Source of the DNA: Rhipidocladum racemiflorum
Taxonomy: Eukaryota > Streptophyta > Magnoliopsida > Poales > Poaceae
Assembly (NCBI GenBank): GCA_036346355.1
Contig: CM070588.1
Coordinates: 18,399,914 to 18,463,913 of the forward strand
Length of the DNA: 64,000 bases
Direction of reading: 5' to 3'
Shown: positions 57,197-64,000 of the stretch, in pieces
How positions within the stretch are numbered: position 1 is the first letter of the stretch
Layout: the number at the start of each line of letters is the position of its first letter
Notes under the pieces: model-generated
What the model saw: the letters and a program-made list of their open reading frames with translations, nothing else
Database searches by the model: none
What the model was told of the DNA's origin: nothing
Position numbers and translations under genes: made by a program

Positions 57197-58829
57197 CTAA
57201 AGGAATAGGTTTGGAAACTCTTTCCTCAAATCCTCTTCGCTCCCAAGTCGCTTCGCTCTCTGCATGGTTGCTCCATCGAACTCTACGTAAGCGGGTTGAC
57301 TTGTTTCTAGTTTCTCGATCCATTGTGTCTAGAATCCCCACGGGATACTCCTTATAGGTCAAATCCTCTTGCAACTCAATTGACTCTAGCGGTGTCTGTT
57401 CCTCAGGAACTCGGAGACACTTCTTTAACTGGGACACATGGAATACATCATGTACTCCTGCTAACGACTGTGGCAACTCCAGCTGGTAAGCAACTTCGCC
57501 TCTGCGACTCAAAATCTTAAATGGTCCAACATAACGGGGTGCAAGTTTCCCTTTGGCATGGAACCTCTTAACTCCCCTGAGAGGCGTAACTCTGAGGTAT
57601 ACAAAGTCTTCTGGTTCAAAACTCAAATCTCGGCGACGATTGTCAGCATAACTCTTCTGTCGAGATTGGGCTATCTTCAACCTTTCCCTAATCATGGCGA
57701 TCTGCTCTTCAGCCTCTTGAAGAATATCAGGCCCAAAGACACGGCGCTCGCCGGTCTCATTCCAATTCAATGGCGTCCGACAGGGTCGACCATATAGTGC
57801 CTCAAAAGGTGACATCTGCAAACTAGTCTGATAACTATTGTTGTAACTAAACTCGGCATACGGCAAACTCTTATCCCAAGAGGTAGCATAAGCTAATGCA
57901 CACGCTCTCAACATATCCTCCAGAATCTGGTTGACTCTTTCGGTCTGTCCATCCGTCTGTGGATGATAAGTCACATCTTGAAGTTCAAACGGGTTCCCAT
58001 GGCTTCATGCAACTTATTCCAGAACCTTGAGGTAAATTGGGTTCCTCTGTCCGATACAATCCTCTTTGGCACTCCGTGCAAACAGACAATCCTGATCATG
58101 TACAATTCCGCTAATTTATCTCCCGAGTAAGTGGTCTTCACGGGGATAAAATGGGCTACTTTAGTCAAGCGATCCACTATAACCCATATGGAGTCATAAC
58201 CTCCTTGAGTCTTCGGCAAACCGGTAATGAAATCCATTCCGATTTCCTCCCACTTCCACTCAGCGGTTGTAGCAATCCTGCTGGTCTCTGATGCATTGCC
58301 TTGACTCTCTGGCATACATCGCACAAGGCAACATGCTCGGCAACTTCACGTTTCATACTCGGCCACCAGAATCTCTCCTTCAGATCCTGATACATCTTGG
58401 CGCTTCCAGGATGAATTGAGTACTTGGAGTCATGGGCTTCTTCCAAAATCAGTTGCTTTAACTCCTTTTTGTTAGGCACACAAATGCGATCCTTCATCCA
58501 CAACGTGCCTTGCTCATCCAACTTGAAGTCCTCTGCCTTGCCTTCCTCCTTGATGGACTTAATCCTGCGGATCTTGTCATCATCCTTCTGTCCTTCTCGG
58601 ATCTGGTCCTCTAAAGTAGGCTTTACTTCCAATGCGGCCAAGAATCCGCTAGGTACAACCTCAATCTTCATCTTTTGAAAATCCTCACATAACTCATCCT
58701 GACTTGTGGCTAGCAACGCACTCACGGTATGGCTTTTCCGACTCAGGGCATCGGCTACTACGTTGGCCTTCCCGGGATGGTAATGGATTCCAACATTATA
58801 GTCCTTGATCAACTCTAACCATCTCCTCT
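57197..58829 (-). pseudogene. pol: Pol fragment E: RNase H end, integrase, chromodomain
   Basis: Minus strand, from QRRWLELIKDYNVGIHYHPG (end of RNase H) through VADALSRKSH, the integrase zinc site (HDSKYSIHPGSAKMY, ALCDVCQRVKAMHQ), the core (MDFITGLPKTQGG, VSDRGTQFTSRFW, HPQTDGQTERVNQ), the GPY/F module (YVGPFKILSRRGEVAYQLEL) and the chromodomain-like tail. It is in three frames: 58177-58829, 57971-58324 and about 57240-57974. It has fewer breaks than D. The upstream half of pol, gag and ORF0 are missing: sequence turns into C-type LTR at 58830 through a 5-bp shared GCCTC. Confidence 0.87.
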
Positions 58830-58970
58830 GCCTCTGTTTTTTTTTGAAACGCTTATTCTCAAGCATGGCCAATCTAAACTGCTTAATATGTAAATGGAAT
58901 TGATATGGAGCATGAACTTGAATACTTAAAGTAATATACTGATGATTTGCATGTATAAAGTCTAGTGTAG
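58830..58970. repeat. 141-bp fragment of element C LTR
   Basis: By direct reading this equals 35122-35262 of the first C LTR in every base I compared, and differs from the second C LTR at three sites. It is in the same orientation as both C LTRs. It joins pol of E on the left and the LTR of F on the right, where F has inserted after TGTAG. Confidence 0.88.
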
Positions 58971-61900
58971 TGTAACACCCCAAAATTTTACTTGTCCTAA
59001 ATTCATGTGTGATTTGGCACTTTGGTGAATTTTTGGAATTTTCTGGAATTTATTTGGATTTAATTGGAATTTATTTGAATTTATTCCATTTTGAAATAAT
59101 TAAAGAATTTAATTTTGCAAATAAAATTTTGTTGGAAATATTTTATTTGAGTCCAAAATGATCCAAAGTATTTTCCAGAATTTTTCTGGAATTTTTCTGA
59201 GTCATTTGCTATTTTTAATGAATTAAATGAATTACTGGGAATTATTTTAAATATTAAATCGCTGGAAATTCAAACTCGGGTCAAGTACTGTTCATCCGAC
59301 CGAGTCGGAACCCGAGTCGGACTCGAGTCCGACCCGAGCCACGTGACTCGACCGAACCGCCTACTAACCCTAATCAATCCCAACCGCTTGGATCAAGATC
59401 CAACGGCCGAGATCCGCCCGCACGGTTCGAGCCGTATCCGGCCGGATCCGATCGCGCCGTGCGATCGTGGCCGTTGATCGCGCCACGTGGACGGCTGAGA
59501 GTCGTCGTCTTCGCCGAGACCGAGCCGGACTCCGCCGCCGCGCCCGCCGCCGTGTAGGATTAGGTTTCCGCTAGGGGTACTAACGCCGAGGCTATTTAAA
59601 GCGTGAGACGCCCCCGAGGTTGCCCTCATCCTTGCGCACCGTTCTCGAGCCATCTCGCCGAGCCGCCGCCGTTGAGCCGCAATCGCCGCCGGAGTTGTCT
59701 CTTCCCTCCGAGGTTTGGCGCCGCTTTTAAAGCTGCCGTCTGGCCGTCTTCCGCCGGAAGGAGCTCGATCTGGGATCCCCGCGACGAGACGCACTGCAGG
59801 AAGGATTCATCTCGGCCGAGAAGCCCCGTAGCGCCGCGCCCTTGGTCATCGTTCCCGTCTCCGGTGCCCAGGCCCCGCCGCGCCATCGCCGGACTCCGCG
59901 AGCTCTGTGGACCGTCAGATCCAGATCGGACGGTTGAGGTGAGTTCACGTGTTATAAACCCGAGTAGATCACGACCGCTGGATCAAGATCCAACGGTTCA
60001 CAATCACCACGCGTCCGTAGCAAAGGCGATTATAGGATTAGATCTCGACCGTCCGATCTAAATCGAACGCCCACGATCAACGAGTAGTTTCAACGTGTTA
60101 ACCCCTGGATCTAATCCGCCGTTGAATTTCAAATCAACGGTCGTGATTGCGCCACGCGTGTCGGGAAGTTGGACCGACGCGGCGTCGCCGCCCACGCCGC
60201 TGGCGTGCTGACGCCGACGCCGCGGGCCCGCGTGTCGAGGGGCCCGCATGTCGCTGGTCGACCGCCAGCGCCGACGCCACCCATGACGTCACAAAGGTCC
60301 CACCTGCCAGCACTGGTGAAACTCGCTGACGTCAGCGATGACGTCACCCGAGAGGGCCCACATGTCAGTCTCACGTGGAAGTCGTGGACCGAGTCCACGG
60401 TGGACCCGAGCCGAGCGTGGACCAAGTCCATGGACCAGCTGACGTCAGCCGCCCAATCAGAGGCTGCCACGTGTCCTTGCTGACGCAATAATTAATTTCC
60501 GAAAAAAGAAAATGATTTATTAATTCGAAATATTGATTCAAATTTAGATTCAAACTTCAAACGCTTATAACTCTTGCGTTTCAACTCCGATTTGAGTGAT
60601 TCAAATTTCTAAATTTGTATAAAATTCAGATCTATTCAAATATGAATTTTATTTAATTTTTGGACTAAAGTTTTTCTCTGTAATATTATTTAATTGATTA
60701 TTTAAACTTTAATAAATCATAACTTTTGCGTTTTAACTCCAAATTTGACGATTCCAGTTTCTAAAAATCCAGAAAATTATGTTCTCTCTGTTTATGGATT
60801 TTATTTGGAGTTTTGGGATGTTTTTGCCTAGTGTTTATTTGTGTATTTGCTATTTGCACGCTTTACGAGTAGACGTTGAAGTGCCTAAGGATTCGAGGGA
60901 GAAGTGTTGACTCAGATCCAACTCAAGACCAAGAGCAAGTACTTTTTGAAGGCAAGTTGTGCTTTGACCATATTGATCCTATTTCGAAATCTATTTTGAT
61001 TTAAACTATTGCATGCTAGTTCAAGTAGAAAGATACTTTGATTGAACATGGGGGTTAGATAAATACCAATTTGCTATATGACACCTTGATTACTTAAGTA
61101 TGTGCCATGACCCTTTGTCACCCTAGTTGTGGTTTACTAGTTGGACATTATTAAATTGCCAACATGGGTTTAGATCGTTGTAGTATACCGCTTAGACCTC
61201 ACGTGCTCATGACATGATTTTGGATAATCAAATGCTAATATTGACTTAATGATATATTGAACCTGTTTTGGAAAAGTATCATGTGATGTTGATGGCACGT
61301 GGTGCATGGTAATCAAGCGGGGTTTGATAAAACGATTTTAATGTGGGGCATGTGGCAAGAGTAATCAGGTGGGCCAGTTGTGGCATTGGGGATGTTGATT
61401 TGGTTCTTCGGGTAGTCTTGCCCTGGTCACTCTAAGGACTTAACCTTGCAAGCCTTTGAACTGGGTCATACTTGCAACCACATGGCTGGAATGGGACGGC
61501 CCTAGTTGATTAAGTCGCTAAGGACTCACTTGTGGAGCCTCAGGGTGTCAATTACACCGTTTGTGTGATTGTACGGGGGAGCGTATCGTGGCTGTGGCCA
61601 GATACCCATCTAACGGTGTGTTGGTCCCATACTTCGCCTTGGCTAAGGGAAGGGATGGTGTAGAGCACGAACCGGAGAGGACCACCTGTGTTGTTTGAGG
61701 CTTCCGAAAGGCTTTGTTACGGGAACTCGCCTTTGTGGTGTTTGACTGTATCTTGTGGGTAAAGTGCATAACCTCTGCAGAGTATAGAATCTATTTGAAT
61801 AGCCGAGTCCACGGTACTGGACAATGCTCGGGAATTACAGTCAAGGGTTAGACTTTCTGAAAATAACTTGGATTTGAAAAGTTGGGTTGGTTTAGTAATG

Positions 61901-62490
61901 AAGTTGATGGAAATGTGGTTTAGGATGGGGAAAAATGTTTATTAAATTTCTTGAGAAGTTATTTATGCTTTACTTATTTCTACTGCTTTCGAATCTACTT
62001 TTATTACTTGTCAAAAGTCATTTCTTCGCAAATATACCTTGAGCTATTCCTTTGTACCAAGCCATGCATATAGTATATTAGCTTGCATTCTGCGCATGAC
62101 TTGCTGAGTACCAAGTACTCACCCTTGCCTCAACACAATACCAGTTGAAGAGGAGATTACGCCAGTTTCGGAGGAGGATTTCCAAGAAGACCCGTCTATT
62201 TAGGGATGCGAGCCGATCGGTTGCTCGTGGTATCTTTGGATGGCGCCACGAAGTTATTTGATTTTCCGCTGCTGTTATTTCTCTTTTAATAAGTTTCGCC
62301 TTGCGAGGCATATATTTGTAACTTGGCCATAAGGTCGAGTAACCCTTTGATTATTTAAATAAAGTACTTTATTGGTATCGATTGGTATGATTGTGATATT
62401 TACCGATGTTAAGACTGTGTGCACTAGCGCGTTCCTGGACTAGTGCTGAATACACAGAGGGTCCGGATTTGCAAATTCGGGGTCCCGACA
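58971..62490 (+). repeat. 5' LTR of element F
   Basis: A complete plus-strand LTR, TGTAACACCCC to GGTCCCGACA, 3520 bp, closest to those of D and E and to the solo LTR. The TATA-like box CTATTTAAA is at 59592-59600 and the donor match GAG|GTGAGT at 59936-59944. TGTAG (58966-58970) would be its left target duplication; the right one is outside the window. Confidence 0.93.
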
Positions 62491-62494
62491 GAGG

Positions 62495-62507
62495 TGGTAT
62501 CAGAGCC
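62495..62507 (+). promoter_or_regulatory. Primer binding site of element F
   Basis: TGGTATCAGAGCC, four bases after the LTR end; a perfect initiator-Met tRNA match. Confidence 0.9.
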
Positions 62508-62709
62508 ATACTTGACTGTAGGCTCAACCCTAAGTTAGAATGGTCGTAGTGAGGATAAAACCTATTTTCTAAAGCTAAAAATTTGTGAAGACAAGAAATG
62601 ACATCTCGACTTATCCCCTTCTCTCTTTTCTTGTCTCTTGCTGAAATTTTCCCTTACCTTGTCACAATTGAAAAATTCCGAGTTCTTACGTAAAGCACGC
62701 TTGTGACAG

Positions 62710-63424
62710 ATGGAGGAAGAGTTCAACTACGTTGATCTGGGAGTTGGTCACGCCGCAGAGCTTTGGCACATGCTCTGCACTCTCGGAGATTTTGAGAAGC
62801 CCCAATACCAAGTGGAAGTGATCGACAAAGCGGGATTGATCAAGGCTTGTGACGTGAGGATTGAGGTACCTGCTAGGAAAAAGGGCCAGGCAATCGCCAG
62901 ATACACCGTGCCGCCAGGAGATCCACAATGCAGATGGGTATCCAAGAAGTATCACGACGAGCAATGCGGCACATTACCCGTATCTACGCCAGAGAAGGTT
63001 GAGAGCACGGTGTTCCGTTACCATCCGCGCGAGCGATAACCTTCTTGACCCGAAGGAGATTCGGGATGAGGATGCCACGGTGACACGGTTGGCACGATTT
63101 GTAAATGCGCCAGGAGGATGTACTAGATAATACAAGCAAGGAGCTACAGAAGGCCCGCAAGGAGATCACGGCAGAGAAGAACAGATGGCGGGAAGCTCAA
63201 GAGTATGTGGCACACCTTCTACGAAGGATTGACGAGTTGGAGATGACTTTGTACGGACCGGACCAGGCGATTTGAGCTACGAGCCGATCCAGGAGGAGTC
63301 GATCTCGATGAGGACATCGCTTCTTCGACTACCACGGATGACACAGCTTGCTGGACATGGCAATCGTTTCGCGCCTATGCCGCAGCACCGTGCACTCAGC
63401 CGTGGAGGTTTTCTTGATGAGTGA
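62710..63424 (+). pseudogene. ORF0 of element F, frameshifted
   Basis: Starts MEEEFNYVDLGVGHAAELWH like D's ORF0 and keeps frame for about 60 residues. It then shifts in the region of the RRST segment (about 62880-62900) and again near 62990 and 63030. The coiled-coil part (63130-63250) is recognisable in other frames, and the homologous stop TGA is at 63422-63424. Several shifts are at CAG/CCG-type sites (for example GCAGCGAT read as GCGAGCGAT near 63030), so the frame may be intact in reality. The ATG follows GTGACAG, 219 bp from the LTR. Confidence 0.75.
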
Positions 63425-63699
63425 GCATAGGTTCTATAGTGAGACTCCTTCGCCGAGTCGAGTCATAGAAGAAAGAGTCACCCTTTAGGCGTTAGACTCG
63501 GTGTTAGTTCGATTTGGATTTTCATTGCTTCTTTGAGTGTGCAGTATGTGTTGCAAGGCCCTTAGGCATTGTAAGCGACCATACCAAGTTATTAATAATA
63601 AAGTTGGACCTTAAAGTTACACCTTTAAGCCCGCATAAGTTCCACATTACTTGTCTATTCTTGTCTCCTCTCATCTCTAAACCTAGAGCAAATCGACAG

Positions 63700-64000
63700 A
63701 TGGTGAACACCCGTGGGAACTTTGGAAGCAATGGGAGTGGTTCTCGCCAGAAAACCCCAATGATAGAGCACCAAAGACCGCCCAGTTGATATGCAGAATT
63801 TTGGAGCCTTCCTTGCTGCTCAGACTCAGTTGATGCATGCTATGATGCAACAAATGCAGCACGTCCTTTGCTCAGGCCACTGCTAATCAAGTTAATCGGG
63901 GACCACGCCAGAATACAAGGCCGCGAGTTCATGAGGACTCACCCACCCACTTTCTCTCGGGAATGCCAATCCATTGGAGGCCGATGATTGGTTAAGATCA
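63700..64000 (+). pseudogene. gag: Gag of element F, start only (runs off the window)
   Basis: Begins MVNTRGNFGSNGSGSR after CGACAG. The first 100 codons match gag of A and D, including MQNFGAF, LMHAMMQQMQ and the THPPTF region, but with shifts near 63750, 63868 and 63920-63960, again mostly at CCG/CAG sites. The rest lies beyond the right edge. Confidence 0.8.

Overview
This window is a block of nested transposable elements from a plant nuclear genome, very probably a grass. The evidence is a family of Ty3/gypsy chromoviruses with 3.4-3.5 kb LTRs and an extra ORF upstream of gag (from memory, this layout was reported for the rice RIRE3/RIRE8 elements), together with CACTA and PIF/Harbinger DNA transposons. 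I see no host gene, rRNA, tRNA or CRISPR. Almost every base belongs to an element; the only stretch I cannot assign is about 16970-17634.

Layout, left to right. Element A (plus strand, 1-13856) is a Tekay/Del-like chromovirus: end of the 5' LTR, PBS, ORF0, gag, broken pol, PPT, full 3' LTR. A solo LTR of the same family (4061-7576, minus) sits in its reverse transcriptase with an exact 5-bp target duplication, and a 489-bp segment of its integrase is duplicated in tandem. A lies inside a CACTA remnant (13857-15215), which itself interrupts a PIF/Harbinger transposase gene (15216-16965). After an unassigned spacer comes the left end of a second CACTA element (from 17635), then an LTR-like sequence of another family (from 18354), then an integrase fragment G (about 19098-19902). 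Element B (plus, 19903-31524, same family as A) is inserted in G. B's 3' LTR is split by element C (minus, 31525-44518), which has giant LTRs (5.8 kb) around a short internal region with a badly decayed pol. C's second LTR is split by element D (minus, 44519-57153). D runs directly into the 3' end of another copy, E (57154-58829), sharing the LTR between them. A 141-bp piece of C-type LTR follows, then element F (plus, 58971 to the window edge).

In an autonomous element of the main family, ORF0 (function unknown, coiled coil) and a single gag-pol frame (gag with CCHC knuckle, protease, reverse transcriptase, RNase H, integrase, chromodomain-like C-terminus) would make virus-like particles and integrate the copy, the chromodomain probably biasing integration to heterochromatin; that fits the nesting. 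All seven LTR copies that cover the promoter share a TATA-like box and, 347-374 bp downstream, a good 5' splice-site match. In all four copies the ORF0 and gag start codons directly follow a CAG. I infer a long leader intron with alternative acceptors.

Caution on quality: many apparent frameshifts in D (and some in E and F) fall at CAG/CTG and CCG/CGG motifs and look like sequencing errors at methylated CHG sites rather than decay. The D/E/F junctions should be tested for misassembly.
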